In this document: positions 53,893 through 63,061 of the stretch, one piece after another
Layout: each line of letters opens with the position of its first letter
Numbering within the stretch: position 1 is the stretch's first letter
Origin: Shimia sp. SK013
GTDB taxonomy: Bacteria > Pseudomonadota > Alphaproteobacteria > Rhodobacterales > Rhodobacteraceae
DNA length: 64,000 nucleotides
Assembly (NCBI RefSeq): GCF_001292625.1
Contig: NZ_LAJH01000021.1
Location: forward strand, 289,494 to 353,493
Direction of reading: 5' to 3'
Notes under the pieces: model-generated
The model's input: the letters and a program-made list of their open reading frames with translations, nothing else
Told to the model about the DNA's origin: nothing
The model's database searches: none
Made by a program: the position numbers and the translations under genes

Positions 53893-53918
53893 TTTAAGCG
53901 CCAATGTTAGCGCTTAAA
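53893..53918. promoter_or_regulatory. Perfect inverted repeat between ltnD-like and IlvD/Edd genes
   Basis: TTTAAGCGC-CAATGTTA-GCGCTTAAA: 9-bp perfect arms with an 8-base spacer, in the 189-bp divergent region. The right half, TGTTAGCGCTTAAA, also resembles a LacI/GalR-type operator with a central CG. No LacI-type gene is in the window. Confidence 0.6.
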
Positions 53919-54000
53919 CTTTGTGGGGCAGTGACCAAAATCGCACCGTCGCGATGCCGCCGCAATACCGACATGATACCGACGGGTCAGGGAGGACCTC

Positions 54001-55797
54001 ATGGCTAAAATCACCAAAGATCAACTGCGTTCGCGCAAATGGTTCAACGACCCTGAAGATCAGGAAATGACAGCGCTTTATCTGGAGCGTTATCTGAATT
54101 ACGGCCTGACCCGAGAAGAGCTGCAAGGTGGCAAGCCGATCATCGGGATCGCCCAGACCGGCAGCGACTTAAGCCCTTGTAATCGCCACCATATTGAGCT
54201 CACAAAGCGTGTGCGTGATGGGGTGATTGCGGCCGGTGGCACAGTGATCGAAATCCCGGTGCATCCGATTCAGGAAACCGGAAAACGCCCCACTGCAATG
54301 TTGGACCGAAACCTTGCCTATCTGTCTCTGGTTGAAACACTTTTCGGATATCCCATTGATGGCGTTGTCTTAAATATCGGTTGCGACAAGACAACCCCCG
54401 CTTTGTTGATGGCCGCCGCAACGGTCAACATTCCTGCAATCGCCTTGTCGGTTGGCCCCATGTTGAACGGCTGGTTCCGCGGCGAACGCACGGGGTCCGG
54501 CACCATCGTCTGGAAGGCCCGCGAGCTGCATGCCGCCGGCGAAATCGACGACGAAGGCTTTATGGACGTGGTCGCTTCCAGTGCTCCTTCGGTGGGGTAT
54601 TGCAACACCATGGGCACAGCGACCACGATGAACTCTCTCGCCGAAGCGCTTGGTATGCAGTTGCCAGGTTCCGCAGCGATTCCAGCGCCTTATCGTGAGC
54701 GCGGGCAAATTTCCTATGAGACCGGAAAGCGTATCGTGGACATGGTTTGGGACGATCTGCGGCCTTCGGATATTATGACCCGCGAGGCCTTTGAAAACGC
54801 GATTGCAATCAACTCGGCGATTGGTGGTTCGACCAATGCACCGATCCATTTGAACGCTATTGCCCGCCATCTGGATGTGCCGCTGGACAACAACGATTGG
54901 CAGAATATTGGCCACAAAGTCCCCCTTTTGGTGAACTTGCAGCCCGCCGGTGAATACCTTGGCGAGGATTATCACCGCGCTGGCGGGGTGCCTGCTGTGG
55001 TATCGGAATTGATGAAGGCGGGTCTATTGCCACATCCCGATGCAATCACAGCCAACGGCCAAAGCATGGGCACAAACTGTGGTGGACGTGAAGTGATCAA
55101 TCCGGATGTGATCAAGTCAGTGGATGCTCCGATTGTGGCAGAGGCGGGGTTTGTAAACTTCACCGGCAATCTTTTTGACAGCGCCATCATGAAGACTTCG
55201 GTGATTTCCGAAGAGTTCCGCGCCAAGTACCTGTCCAACCCTGACGACCCAAATGCGTTTGAGGGACGTGCTGTGGTGTTTGACGGGCCAGAGGATTTTT
55301 ATGCGCGTATTGATGATCCGTCTGAAAGTATTGATGAAAATTGCGTCTTGTTCATGCGGGGGGCCGGGCCGAAGGGCTATCCGGGCGGTGCTGAAGTGGT
55401 CAATATGCGTGCGCCTTCCTACTTGCTGAAGAGGGGTATTAACGAGCTGCCTTGCGTTGGGGATGGCCGGCAATCTGGCACGTCGGGATCGCCTTCTATT
55501 CTGAATGCCTCGCCCGAGGCCGCAGACGGGGGTGGTCTGGCGCTTTTGCAGACTGGCGATCAGGTCCGATTTGATCTGAACACATGCACTGCAGACATGT
55601 TGGTGAATTTCGAAGAGCTGCAAAAACGCGCGTCTGACTTGGTGGCAAATGGCGGCTATACCGTGCCCGAAAGCCAATCGCCGTGGCAGCAATACTTTCG
55701 TGAGATGGTTCAGCCTTTCGACAAGGGTATGACCCTGCGCGATGCGCCGAATTATCGTGACATTGCCCGCAAACACACACCAAGGAATAATCACTAA
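54001..55797 (+). CDS. IlvD/Edd-family sugar-acid dehydratase (xylonate/arabonate type)
   Basis: A 598-residue iron–sulfur dehydratase that removes water from an aldonate to give a 2-keto-3-deoxy acid. Fe–S Cys residues are visible in [21 protein letters not shown] and GYCNTMGTA. The length, [16 protein letters not shown] near the N-terminus, and [14 protein letters not shown] [12 protein letters not shown] are those of D-xylonate/L-arabonate dehydratases rather than IlvD. GGGAGGA precedes the ATG. A 2-hydroxyacid dehydrogenase gene follows directly. Confidence 0.9.
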   Translation: MAKITKDQLRSRKWFNDPEDQEMTALYLERYLNYGLTREELQGGKPIIGIAQTGSDLSPCNRHHIELTKRVRDGVIAAGGTVIEIPVHPIQETGKRPTAMLDRNLAYLSLVETLFGYPIDGVVLNIGCDKTTPALLMAAATVNIPAIALSVGPMLNGWFRGERTGSGTIVWKARELHAAGEIDDEGFMDVVASSAPSVGYCNTMGTATTMNSLAEALGMQLPGSAAIPAPYRERGQISYETGKRIVDMVWDDLRPSDIMTREAFENAIAINSAIGGSTNAPIHLNAIARHLDVPLDNNDWQNIGHKVPLLVNLQPAGEYLGEDYHRAGGVPAVVSELMKAGLLPHPDAITANGQSMGTNCGGREVINPDVIKSVDAPIVAEAGFVNFTGNLFDSAIMKTSVISEEFRAKYLSNPDDPNAFEGRAVVFDGPEDFYARIDDPSESIDENCVLFMRGAGPKGYPGGAEVVNMRAPSYLLKRGINELPCVGDGRQSGTSGSPSILNASPEAADGGGLALLQTGDQVRFDLNTCTADMLVNFEELQKRASDLVANGGYTVPESQSPWQQYFREMVQPFDKGMTLRDAPNYRDIARKHTPRNNH

Positions 55798-56754
55798 ATG
55801 ACTGATTTACTTGTTCTTTGTTCCGTAACGGACGACATGCGCGCGCGGTTGGATGCCGGTTTCACATATCAACGCGCCAAAGATTTGGACGATGTCGATG
55901 CGTGGCTCGAGACCCATGGCGCTGGCGTCAAATTCTTATTGACTGACGGCCATATCGGGGTTCCGCAGAACGTTTTGAATGGATTGCCGAGCCTGACCGC
56001 GATCAGCTCGTATGGCGTGGGATATGACAGCATCGATACGTCGGTCACCAACGCGCGGGGGCTGCCTGTGTCACATACGCCAAGTGTGTTGGACGACGAA
56101 GTCGCAACCACTGCTTTGTTGTTGTATCTCAGTGTGATGCGCAATTTTCCGGCTGAGATTGCACAGGCCAGATCGGGTGCGTGGGAAAGTGAAGGCGGTC
56201 TGGGGCTGTCGCGGTCTGCAGACAATCGCAAGATTGGTATCCTTGGTCTTGGGCGCATCGGCAAGGCGGTGGCGCGAAAGTTGGAACCATTTGGGACTGA
56301 CATTTGTTACACAGGACGGAGCAAACAGGATGTGCCTTACACGTATTTTGCAGACCTGACTGAAATGGCGTCGGACGTGGATGCCCTGATCTGTATCGCG
56401 CCGGGCGGCGCGGCGACGCATCATCTTGTGAATGCTGATGTGCTCCGCGCGTTGGGAGCGGACGGTGTATTAGTTAATGTCGGGCGGGGGTCCGTTGTGG
56501 ATGAGGCTGCATTGATCGCCGCTTTGGCAGCCGGAGAAGTTGGTGGCGCCGGTTTGGATGTGTTCGAAAATGAACCGCATATTCCGCAGCCACTGCGAGA
56601 GGCCCCTAATGTGGTTGTGACACCGCATATTGGTAGCGCAACGGAAGAAACCCGCCGCGCTATGGGCGACTTATCGATTGATAACTTGTTGGAAATGAAG
56701 GCAAAGGGGCGAATGATCACCCCCGTGCCGGAATGTGCGCATTTGTTTGACTGA
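55798..56754 (+). CDS. D-isomer 2-hydroxyacid dehydrogenase (glyoxylate/hydroxypyruvate reductase-like)
   Basis: A 318-residue NAD(P)-dependent enzyme. The Rossmann motif IGILGLGRIGKAVARKLEPFG is followed by a strand ending ICYTGRSKQDV, suggesting NADP preference. The catalytic residues are the Arg in NVGRGSVVDEAAL, Glu in DVFENEPHIP and His in VVVTPHIGSATEETR. It starts directly at the dehydratase stop with AAGGAA upstream, so the two are co-translated. A short hairpin TGGGGCG-TCTAT-CGCCCCA follows at the convergent junction. Confidence 0.9.
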   Translation: MTDLLVLCSVTDDMRARLDAGFTYQRAKDLDDVDAWLETHGAGVKFLLTDGHIGVPQNVLNGLPSLTAISSYGVGYDSIDTSVTNARGLPVSHTPSVLDDEVATTALLLYLSVMRNFPAEIAQARSGAWESEGGLGLSRSADNRKIGILGLGRIGKAVARKLEPFGTDICYTGRSKQDVPYTYFADLTEMASDVDALICIAPGGAATHHLVNADVLRALGADGVLVNVGRGSVVDEAALIAALAAGEVGGAGLDVFENEPHIPQPLREAPNVVVTPHIGSATEETRRAMGDLSIDNLLEMKAKGRMITPVPECAHLFD

Positions 56755-56755
56755 G

Positions 56756-56774
56756 TGGGGCGTCTATCGCCCCA
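56756..56774. terminator. Hairpin at convergent ends of 2-hydroxyacid dehydrogenase and KduD-like genes
   Basis: TGGGGCG-TCTAT-CGCCCCA, a perfect 7-bp stem starting just after one stop and overlapping the other. It lacks a T-run; termination is plausible but not certain. Confidence 0.4.
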
Positions 56775-57534
56775 TCCACCCGCCATCCACGACAAGAATT
56801 TCGCCGTTCACATAGTTGCTTGCGCCAGAGGCAAGGAACACAACCGGCCCTGCAAAATCCTCCGGCGTGCCCCAACGGCCCTGCGGGATGCGCTCCAATA
56901 TTGCTTTGGAACGTGCCGCGTCGTCCTGGAGCGCTTGGGTGTTGTCGGTGGCAATATAGCCTGGCGCAATGGCGTTGACGTTCACGCCTTTACCAGCCCA
57001 CTCGTTGGCCAAGGCTTTGGTCAGTTGGCCGATGCCGCCTTTGGACGCCGCATAGCCCGGAACCGTGATGCCGCCTTGGAAGGTCAGCAATGAGGCTGTG
57101 AAGATGATCTTGCCGGATCCCCGCGCGACCATGCCTTTGCCGATTTCACGGCTGAGGACAAATTGCGCGGACAGGTTCACTTCGACCACTTCGTCCCACC
57201 ACGCGTCGGGGTGCTCGGCGGCGGGTTTGCGTTTTATGGTGCCCGCATTGTTTACAAGGATGTCGGGCGCAACACCGTCCGCCTCGAGTTGGGCCACAAA
57301 GGCATGCAGCGCGGCGCGGTCTGAAAAGTCACATTGATAGGCACGGAAGGTTCGGCCCATCGCGGTAACTGCTTTTTCGACCTCTGACCCGCTGGTTTCC
57401 AACGAAGCGCTGACACCAATGATGTCGGCACCGGCAGAAGCAAGCGCTTCGGCCATGCCGCGACCAATGCCGCGCTTGCAGCCGGTGACAAGGGCGGTTT
57501 TTCCGGAAAGGTCAAAGCTTGAAAGGATAGTCAT
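56764..57534 (-). CDS. kduD: SDR dehydrogenase, KduD-like (2-dehydro-3-deoxygluconate 5-dehydrogenase)
   Basis: A 256-residue short-chain dehydrogenase. It opens FDLSGKTALVTGCKRGIGRGM, has NNAGTIKRKPAAEH (typical of KduD), the catalytic Ser region FTASLLTFQGG, YAASKGG and the C-terminal VNGEILVVDGGWMGR. KduD interconverts 2-keto-3-deoxygluconate and its 5-keto form; related gluconate 5-dehydrogenases share much of this. Its start overlaps the stop of the upstream zinc dehydrogenase by 4 bases. Confidence 0.86.
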   Translation of the reverse strand: MTILSSFDLSGKTALVTGCKRGIGRGMAEALASAGADIIGVSASLETSGSEVEKAVTAMGRTFRAYQCDFSDRAALHAFVAQLEADGVAPDILVNNAGTIKRKPAAEHPDAWWDEVVEVNLSAQFVLSREIGKGMVARGSGKIIFTASLLTFQGGITVPGYAASKGGIGQLTKALANEWAGKGVNVNAIAPGYIATDNTQALQDDAARSKAILERIPQGRWGTPEDFAGPVVFLASGASNYVNGEILVVDGGWMGR

Positions 57535-58568
57535 AGGTTTGCTCCGACTTGGATGAGGCTTTTCATTGCGGTGGGGCTTTTGTCCAGTGATTCAAAGGCT
57601 TGTTGGATATCGTCCAATGGGCTGACGTCGGTGATCACGCGCTCGGAATCGATCGCGCCAGAAATCACCAGCTTGATGGCTTTTTCATAATCTTCGGGCT
57701 CGTAAACCCTTGCGCCGATCAATTTTAACTCGCGCCAGAAAAATTGGAAAAGGTCGATCTGCGGTTTTTGCGCGTGGATCGCGACCATGACGATGCGCGC
57801 ACGAGTGGCGGCGCAGGCGGTCATGGCGTCTACGCCGGGCTGTGTGCCGGAAACCTCGAATACCACGTCTGCGCCTTTGTGGTTGGTGCGGGCATTGATG
57901 GCGGCGGGCAAGTCGGTTTCTGCGGGGTTGATTGTGTCAAATCCCATGGCTTGTGCGATGGCAAGACGATGTGTGTTTACTTCGGAGATCACCACGTTCC
58001 CGCCTGCATCCCGCGCAACCATCGCGCAGAGAATGCCGATGGGGCCTCCGCCAATGACGAGCACGTCCTCACCTTGCGTCAGACCCGACAGACGCACATC
58101 GTGACAGGCCACCGCGGCCGGTTCAATCAGCGCTGCATGGTCCATGCGCATATCATCAGGCAGGACGTGCAATGTGTGGGCCGGAACGTTCCAGACTTCC
58201 TGCATTGCGCCGTTGGTATCCAGACCGAGGAATTTCAGGTTGTGGCAGATGTGAATGTGGCCAGCATCGCAGGCGGGACAATCCCCGCAGTGATCCAGCG
58301 GGCGGACGACCACCTTTTGACCCGGAGAAACGTTTTTTACGCCGTCGCCGACAGCCTCGACGGAGCCGGACATTTCGTGGCCTATGATCCGTTCAAAGCC
58401 GACCCGGGCATCCATGTTGCCATGATAGACGTGCATGTCGGTGCCGCAAATGCCGCAAAAAGCAATGCGAACGGCGACTTCTCCGGCGCGTGGTTTTGCC
58501 ACCTCGATGGAGTCTACAGTAAAGGTTTTGTTGCCTCGATAGTGGGCAGCCTTGATATGCGTATTCAT
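57531..58568 (-). CDS. Zinc-binding medium-chain dehydrogenase (polyol / aldonate type)
   Basis: A 345-residue alcohol dehydrogenase. The catalytic zinc ligands are Cys in AFCGICGTD and His-Glu in IIGHEMSG; the structural zinc lobe has four Cys in CGDCPACDAGHIHIC. The NAD motif is VLVIGGGPIGILCAMVA. It resembles threonine 3-dehydrogenase and sorbitol/idonate dehydrogenases, and beside a KduD-like and an enolase-superfamily gene an aldonate 5-dehydrogenase role is likely. It follows the enolase-superfamily gene by 12 bases. Confidence 0.88.
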   Translation of the reverse strand: MNTHIKAAHYRGNKTFTVDSIEVAKPRAGEVAVRIAFCGICGTDMHVYHGNMDARVGFERIIGHEMSGSVEAVGDGVKNVSPGQKVVVRPLDHCGDCPACDAGHIHICHNLKFLGLDTNGAMQEVWNVPAHTLHVLPDDMRMDHAALIEPAAVACHDVRLSGLTQGEDVLVIGGGPIGILCAMVARDAGGNVVISEVNTHRLAIAQAMGFDTINPAETDLPAAINARTNHKGADVVFEVSGTQPGVDAMTACAATRARIVMVAIHAQKPQIDLFQFFWRELKLIGARVYEPEDYEKAIKLVISGAIDSERVITDVSPLDDIQQAFESLDKSPTAMKSLIQVGANL

Positions 58569-58580
58569 GGTTTTACCCTT

Positions 58581-59672
58581 TCAGGCGTTGTGAGTTTCGC
58601 GCAGTTTGTCCCAATCAAAGGTCACCCCGGTGCCGGGAGTGTCGGGTGCAACTGCAAGATGGTTTTCAACCACCAACGGGCGGGTGGTGTATTGATCGAT
58701 CGGGAAGCTGTGAACCTCAAGCCAGCCCGGGTTGGGGCGAGCGGAGACGAGGCTGACGTGCAGCTCCTGCATGCCGTGGCTGCAGATCGGGATGTTGTGG
58801 CGCATGGACTGCTCGGCCACCTGAAGCCAACCGGTGATGCCACCACAGTTGGAGGCGTCAGGTTGGACATAGCTGAGGGCCGCATCGCGGAAGGCATATT
58901 CGAATTCATGCAGTGTGTGCAGGTTTTCCCCCATGGCGAGCGGCATACCGGTGGCGCGGGCGATTTCGCCAAAGCCGTGATAGTTGTCAGGAATTGTGGG
59001 CTCTTCAAACCACAACAGATCAAAGGGCGCAAAAGCGTGACAGGCCTCGATGGCTTGCGGCACTGACATTGCGTAATTGGCGTCGACCATAAATGCGCGG
59101 TCCGACCCCAATACGTCGCGGATGGCAGCGATGCGGGCCACATCTTCGGCAAGCTCCGGTTGGCCAATCTTGATTTTCACAGCGTTAAACCCCGACGTCA
59201 GATAGCCTTTGGTCTGGTCGATCAGTTTTTCTAACGGGAAGTTGAGATCAATGCCGCCGCAGTAGGCTTTGCATCGGTCTGACGCGCCGCCTGCCATCTT
59301 CCACAATGGTTGCCCCGCCTTTTTGCAGCGGATGTCCCAAAGCGCGATATCTACAGCGGAAATCGCAAAAGAAGCGATGCCGCCGCGGGCCACATAATGC
59401 ATGTGCCATTGCATGGCATCGTAAAGTGTCTCTACGTCGGTGGCATCGCGGCCTGTAAGAAAGGGCGCTAAATCGTGTTTGATCATGGCCGCAATCGATT
59501 GTCCGCCGCGCCCGCCTGTATAGGTATATCCGGTGCCTTCTGCGCCGTCGCTAAGGCGTAAAGTGACGGTGATCAGCTCAAAATGGGTGTGGTCGCCGTG
59601 TTTTGCGTCGGAAAGCACCTCGGCCAAGGGGACATTGAAGCGCTGAACATCGACATCTTTGATTGTCGTCAT
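58581..59672 (-). CDS. Mandelate racemase / enolase superfamily enzyme (second copy)
   Basis: A 363-residue enzyme of the mandelate-racemase group. The KxK motif is [10 protein letters not shown], metal ligands lie in [22 protein letters not shown] and AMGENLHT, an Asp in [13 protein letters not shown] and the catalytic His in [11 protein letters not shown]. All expected residues are present, so it is likely active as a sugar-acid dehydratase or racemase. First gene of the leftward operon (with the zinc dehydrogenase and KduD), divergent from a GntR regulator. Confidence 0.9.
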   Translation of the reverse strand: MTTIKDVDVQRFNVPLAEVLSDAKHGDHTHFELITVTLRLSDGAEGTGYTYTGGRGGQSIAAMIKHDLAPFLTGRDATDVETLYDAMQWHMHYVARGGIASFAISAVDIALWDIRCKKAGQPLWKMAGGASDRCKAYCGGIDLNFPLEKLIDQTKGYLTSGFNAVKIKIGQPELAEDVARIAAIRDVLGSDRAFMVDANYAMSVPQAIEACHAFAPFDLLWFEEPTIPDNYHGFGEIARATGMPLAMGENLHTLHEFEYAFRDAALSYVQPDASNCGGITGWLQVAEQSMRHNIPICSHGMQELHVSLVSARPNPGWLEVHSFPIDQYTTRPLVVENHLAVAPDTPGTGVTFDWDKLRETHNA

Positions 59673-59736
59673 GGTGACTGTCCCTCATACAATTGGCTTT
59701 GCGCGGGATCTGTAGGGATTCGCGTAAATCTTTATG

Positions 59737-59751
59737 TTTGGTATGACAAAA
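59737..59751. promoter_or_regulatory. GntR operator-like site 3
   Basis: TTTGGTATGACAAAA, 64 bases upstream of the enolase-superfamily ATG. It differs from site 1 (TTTGGTATGACCAAA) at one position. Confidence 0.65.
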
Positions 59752-59811
59752 AATATCCATCACGTCGAGCTTTCAGGAATTATTGCGCACATACTTGGCA
59801 TTTGGTTGAGT

Positions 59812-59826
59812 TTTTGTCATACAAAA
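59812..59826. promoter_or_regulatory. GntR operator-like site 4
   Basis: TTTTGTCATACAAAA, essentially site 3 in inverse orientation, centred 75 bp away and 38 bases before the GntR start. Confidence 0.63.
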
Positions 59827-59864
59827 GTGACGACGCCCAGTGGCCGCGTCAGGAGACCCTTGGA

Positions 59865-60581
59865 ATGCAGAACCTTTCGGAAGCAACCCAAAAGAAACGC
59901 GCCGCAGATCGCTTGATCCGCACGTTTGAACAACAAATCATTGATGGGACGCTCAAGGATGGCGACCCGCTGCCACCCGAGCGAGAGATCGTTCAGGAAT
60001 ATGGCGTGAGCCGCACGGTTGTTCGTGAAGCGGTGGTGGCCTTGTCCAACAAAGGATTGGTAGAGGCCAAGCCGCGGTTTCGGCCAGTGGTGCGTAAACC
60101 CGGCTATGACACTGCAATTGAAACGGTCGGGTCCGTTGTGGAAAGCCTGATCCGGCAATCAGGCGGGGTGCGTAACCTTTTTGATTTGCGGATAATGATG
60201 GAGGCCGCGTTGGTCCGTGAAGCCGCGCTAAGCGCGAACCGAGACCAGATATCCCAAATGAAAGAGGCGCTTGCGGCCAACGAAGCGGCGATTGAAGATT
60301 CTGAGTTGTTTTACGAAACCGACGTTGCTTTTCACGGGGTGCTTTATGAGATTCCGGAGAACGCTGTGCTGCCGTCGATTCACAAAGCCTATACCGGTTG
60401 GCTGTCGCATCATTGGCGCCAGATGCCCCGATTGGCCGATCGGAACCGCATAAACTTTGAGTCACATAGCCGAATTTTCGAGGCGATTTTGCACCGGGAC
60501 CCAGATGAAGCGGAACGGGCGTTGCGCAAGCACATGTCCGATGCCTGGCAGCAAGTGCGGGTGACTTTTGGCGAGATATAA
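59865..60581 (+). CDS. GntR regulator, FadR/FCD subfamily, of the second sugar-acid operon
   Basis: A 238-residue regulator. The winged helix includes TLKDGDPLPPEREIVQEYGVS, split as DGDPLPPEREIVQEYGVS and RTVVREAVVALSNKGLV. The FCD domain has candidate metal ligands in ETDVAFHGVLYEI, ESHSRIFEAI and LRKHMSDAW. ATG 59865 has AGGAGA 8 bases upstream. It is divergent from the enolase-superfamily operon and 14 bases ahead of a Gfo/Idh/MocA gene, which is probably in the same transcript. Confidence 0.92.
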   Translation: MQNLSEATQKKRAADRLIRTFEQQIIDGTLKDGDPLPPEREIVQEYGVSRTVVREAVVALSNKGLVEAKPRFRPVVRKPGYDTAIETVGSVVESLIRQSGGVRNLFDLRIMMEAALVREAALSANRDQISQMKEALAANEAAIEDSELFYETDVAFHGVLYEIPENAVLPSIHKAYTGWLSHHWRQMPRLADRNRINFESHSRIFEAILHRDPDEAERALRKHMSDAWQQVRVTFGEI

Positions 60582-60595
60582 AGGAAGTCGCTGAC

Positions 60596-61618
60596 ATGCG
60601 GATCGGGGTGTTCGGTGCCGGGTTAATAGGACGAAAGCATGCGGAGCTGGTCGCGAGGCGCGGGCACCTTATCGCGCTCGTTGATCCGGATCCAAAAGCG
60701 AAAGCATTGGCGCAACAACTGGGCTGTACTCATTATCCTTCGCCTGAAGCGTGTTTGGACGCGGCGCAACTGGATGGTGTTATCATCGCGACACCAAATC
60801 AAATGCATGTGGAGCACGCACGCCTGTGCATGTCTCTTCGGCTGCCGATGTTGATTGAAAAGCCAATATCTGGTCAGGCGTCAGATGCCCGTGCTTTGGT
60901 TGCGGAGTCAGAGAGCCTCGGCATTCCTATTTTGGTGGGACACCACCGGCGTCACAATCCCAAGGCCCAGCGAGCGGCGCGCGCGATGCGGGAAGGCGAT
61001 CTGGGCAAAATTGTCGCTGTGACGGGCCACTTCTTGCTCTACAAGCCGGATGAGTATTTCGATGTTGTGTGGCGGCGCCTGCCGGGCGCCGGGCCGGTTT
61101 TCATCAATCTGATTCATGATGTTGATCTGATGCGGTTCTTTGTTGGCGAAGTCACCGAAGTTATGGCTATGCAGTCATCGGAGGCACGTGATCTTGAGGT
61201 CGAGGACACCGCCAGCCTGATGTTGCGGTTTGAAAACGGCGCGCTGGGCAGCTTTGTGCTTTCTGATGCGGCAGTGTCACCTTGGTCCTGGGAATTCACC
61301 GCCGCTGAGAATTCAGCCTATCCCAATGTGTCTGCCAATGCGTATCAGATTGCGGGCACGCATGGCGCGCTGTCGGTGCCGGATTTGCGATTGTGGCGAC
61401 ATCCGCAAAAACGCAGTTGGTGGGAACCGATGGAGAGCCGCGATTTGACGGCTGAGAACGGGGACCCATTTGAGCGCCAGTTTTCTCATTTTTTGAAGGT
61501 TTGTGAAGGCGCCACACCATTGGTGTCGGCACGAGAGGGGCTGCGTAGCCTAGAGGTTGTCGAAGCTGTCAAACAGGCGGCCACAACAGGCACGTTGGTG
61601 AAGTTGGATCATGCCTAA
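60596..61618 (+). CDS. Gfo/Idh/MocA family oxidoreductase
   Basis: A 340-residue NAD(P)-dependent sugar or inositol dehydrogenase. The Rossmann start is IGVFGAGLIGRKHAELV, the EKP motif appears as MLIEKPISG, and the C-terminal domain holds GHHRRHNPKAQRA and LIHDVDLMRFFVGEV with a likely catalytic His. It follows the GntR gene by 14 bases. A terminator follows. The substrate is unknown but should be related to the compounds handled by the divergent operon. Confidence 0.89.
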   Translation: MRIGVFGAGLIGRKHAELVARRGHLIALVDPDPKAKALAQQLGCTHYPSPEACLDAAQLDGVIIATPNQMHVEHARLCMSLRLPMLIEKPISGQASDARALVAESESLGIPILVGHHRRHNPKAQRAARAMREGDLGKIVAVTGHFLLYKPDEYFDVVWRRLPGAGPVFINLIHDVDLMRFFVGEVTEVMAMQSSEARDLEVEDTASLMLRFENGALGSFVLSDAAVSPWSWEFTAAENSAYPNVSANAYQIAGTHGALSVPDLRLWRHPQKRSWWEPMESRDLTAENGDPFERQFSHFLKVCEGATPLVSAREGLRSLEVVEAVKQAATTGTLVKLDHA

Positions 61619-61648
61619 ATCCATCGTTTCGGATTTTAGGTGCTTTTT
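61614..61648 (+). terminator. Rho-independent terminator after Gfo/Idh/MocA gene
   Basis: CCTAAATCC pairs with GGATTTTAGG (one bulged T) across an 8-base loop, followed by GCTTTTTG. It begins within the last codon of the gene. Confidence 0.65.
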
Positions 61649-61715
61649 GAACCTTTGATTAAGGCTTTTGCCGCAAGCTAGGCGCAGTTTGTATGGTAAA
61701 TTCAGAGGCCCTGGT

Positions 61716-62324
61716 TTGGTTAGGTTCGCCAATTTGATTTTGTGCGCGCAGGCGTGCGCAATTGCTTTTCTTTTTTCAAGTATACCGCTGGCCGCTGGCG
61801 TGCGCGAGTTGCCAATTAGTGCGGACCGTTGCGCCATCTTTTACGCGCTGACGGGACGGGTCGATGCTGGGTGCGCTACGCCGGACCCGTCGGTGCATGG
61901 GACCCTTAGGAAGCTCCCATCTGCGTCGGAATTCTCCAAGAAAGCCGCGCCATTGCGGGGTATCGCCGAAGAGCAGGGGTATTTTGTGAGATTTGAGTTC
62001 AATTCAGACAGCCTCACACCGGAATATACCGCGCATCTGGACCGTCTGGCGCAGGTCCTGGTCAGCAGCGCATTGGAAGGCAGCTGCTTTATGTTGGTTG
62101 GACACTCCGACACGGTTGGCGGCGAAATTTACAATCTGGCGCTGTCCAAACGACGCGCTTCGCAGGTGGCAGCCTATTTGGTCGCTAGGGGCGGCGTGTC
62201 TCTTGCGCGGCTTGGGACCGAAGCCCGAGGTGAGGCCACTGGCGTGCCGGGGGTGCCGGGGCCGCATCCATTAAACCGACGGGTGGAGATATTGGCCAAA
62301 CGCCAAACCGCCGACGGGTGCTGA
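61716..62324 (+). CDS. OmpA-domain outer-membrane/periplasmic protein
   Basis: About 202 residues. It has a hydrophobic export signal ([22 protein letters not shown]), then a C-terminal OmpA peptidoglycan-binding domain: [41 protein letters not shown], and [10 protein letters not shown]. Start is uncertain; a TTG at 61716 with AGAGG upstream is preferred, and a TTG at 61668 is also in frame. The last bases overlap a downstream caspase-like gene, so the two proteins probably work together at the envelope. Confidence 0.82.
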   Translation: MVRFANLILCAQACAIAFLFSSIPLAAGVRELPISADRCAIFYALTGRVDAGCATPDPSVHGTLRKLPSASEFSKKAAPLRGIAEEQGYFVRFEFNSDSLTPEYTAHLDRLAQVLVSSALEGSCFMLVGHSDTVGGEIYNLALSKRRASQVAAYLVARGGVSLARLGTEARGEATGVPGVPGPHPLNRRVEILAKRQTADGC

Positions 62325-63061
62325 GATGTGGAGTTTTCGGATTGTGTTTGTGGTGGATGAGTTTTGCGACATGTGTGGTTGCGCAAAATAGCCATGTCGC
62401 CCTGGTTGTCGGGAACGGACATTATCGTGATCTGCCCATCTTGCCAAATGCGACACGAGATGCGCGTTCAATCGCGCATATGCTCAAGCGTCTTGGGTAT
62501 CAGACGGTTTTGGTTACCGACACGACCCGTGAACAGATGTTAAGTGCGGTGGCGCGGGTGCGGATCCTGGCAGGCAGTGCGTCACAAGTTGTTATCTATT
62601 ATTCCGGTCACGGAGTGGAAATTGACGGGGCAAGCCTGGTTTTGATGTCTGACGCGCCCAAGCAAGGACTTATTCAGTCAAAACACGCTGTTTCGGTGTC
62701 TGCTTTGATCGGCATTTTTTCTGATAAGCCAAGGCAAAAAATCGTCATGCTGGACGCTTGCCGCGACAATCCGCTTCTGATCGGCGGCAACTTGTCTGGG
62801 CAGACAGATCGACACCTTATGGCTGGCACATTCCTTGGGTTTGCCGCGCAACCAGGGGGCTCGGCTTTTGATGGCCAAGCCCGTATCGGCCCTTTTGCCC
62901 GTGCGATGATAACCGAGTTGGCGCAACCGGCCCAGCCAATTGAGGATTTGATGCGCAATGTACGATTGCGTGTTGTGACGGCAACCGACGGGCAGCAGGT
63001 GCCGTGGAGTATGAGCTCGCTGATGCGCCCCGCATATTTGAGTGGCCAGCCCAAATTATGA
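62318..63061 (+). CDS. Caspase-like (C14) peptidase, exported
   Basis: A 247-residue protein with a probable signal ([14 protein letters not shown]) and one p20-type caspase domain. [20 protein letters not shown] is a typical start, the catalytic His is in [14 protein letters not shown] (about residue 97) and the Cys in [12 protein letters not shown] (about residue 148). Both catalytic residues are kept, so it should be active. It begins with GTG inside the end of the OmpA-domain gene, and overlaps the convergent GH16 gene by 6 bases. Bacterial caspase homologues have diverse, mostly unknown roles. Confidence 0.86.
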   Translation: MLRCGVFGLCLWWMSFATCVVAQNSHVALVVGNGHYRDLPILPNATRDARSIAHMLKRLGYQTVLVTDTTREQMLSAVARVRILAGSASQVVIYYSGHGVEIDGASLVLMSDAPKQGLIQSKHAVSVSALIGIFSDKPRQKIVMLDACRDNPLLIGGNLSGQTDRHLMAGTFLGFAAQPGGSAFDGQARIGPFARAMITELAQPAQPIEDLMRNVRLRVVTATDGQQVPWSMSSLMRPAYLSGQPKL

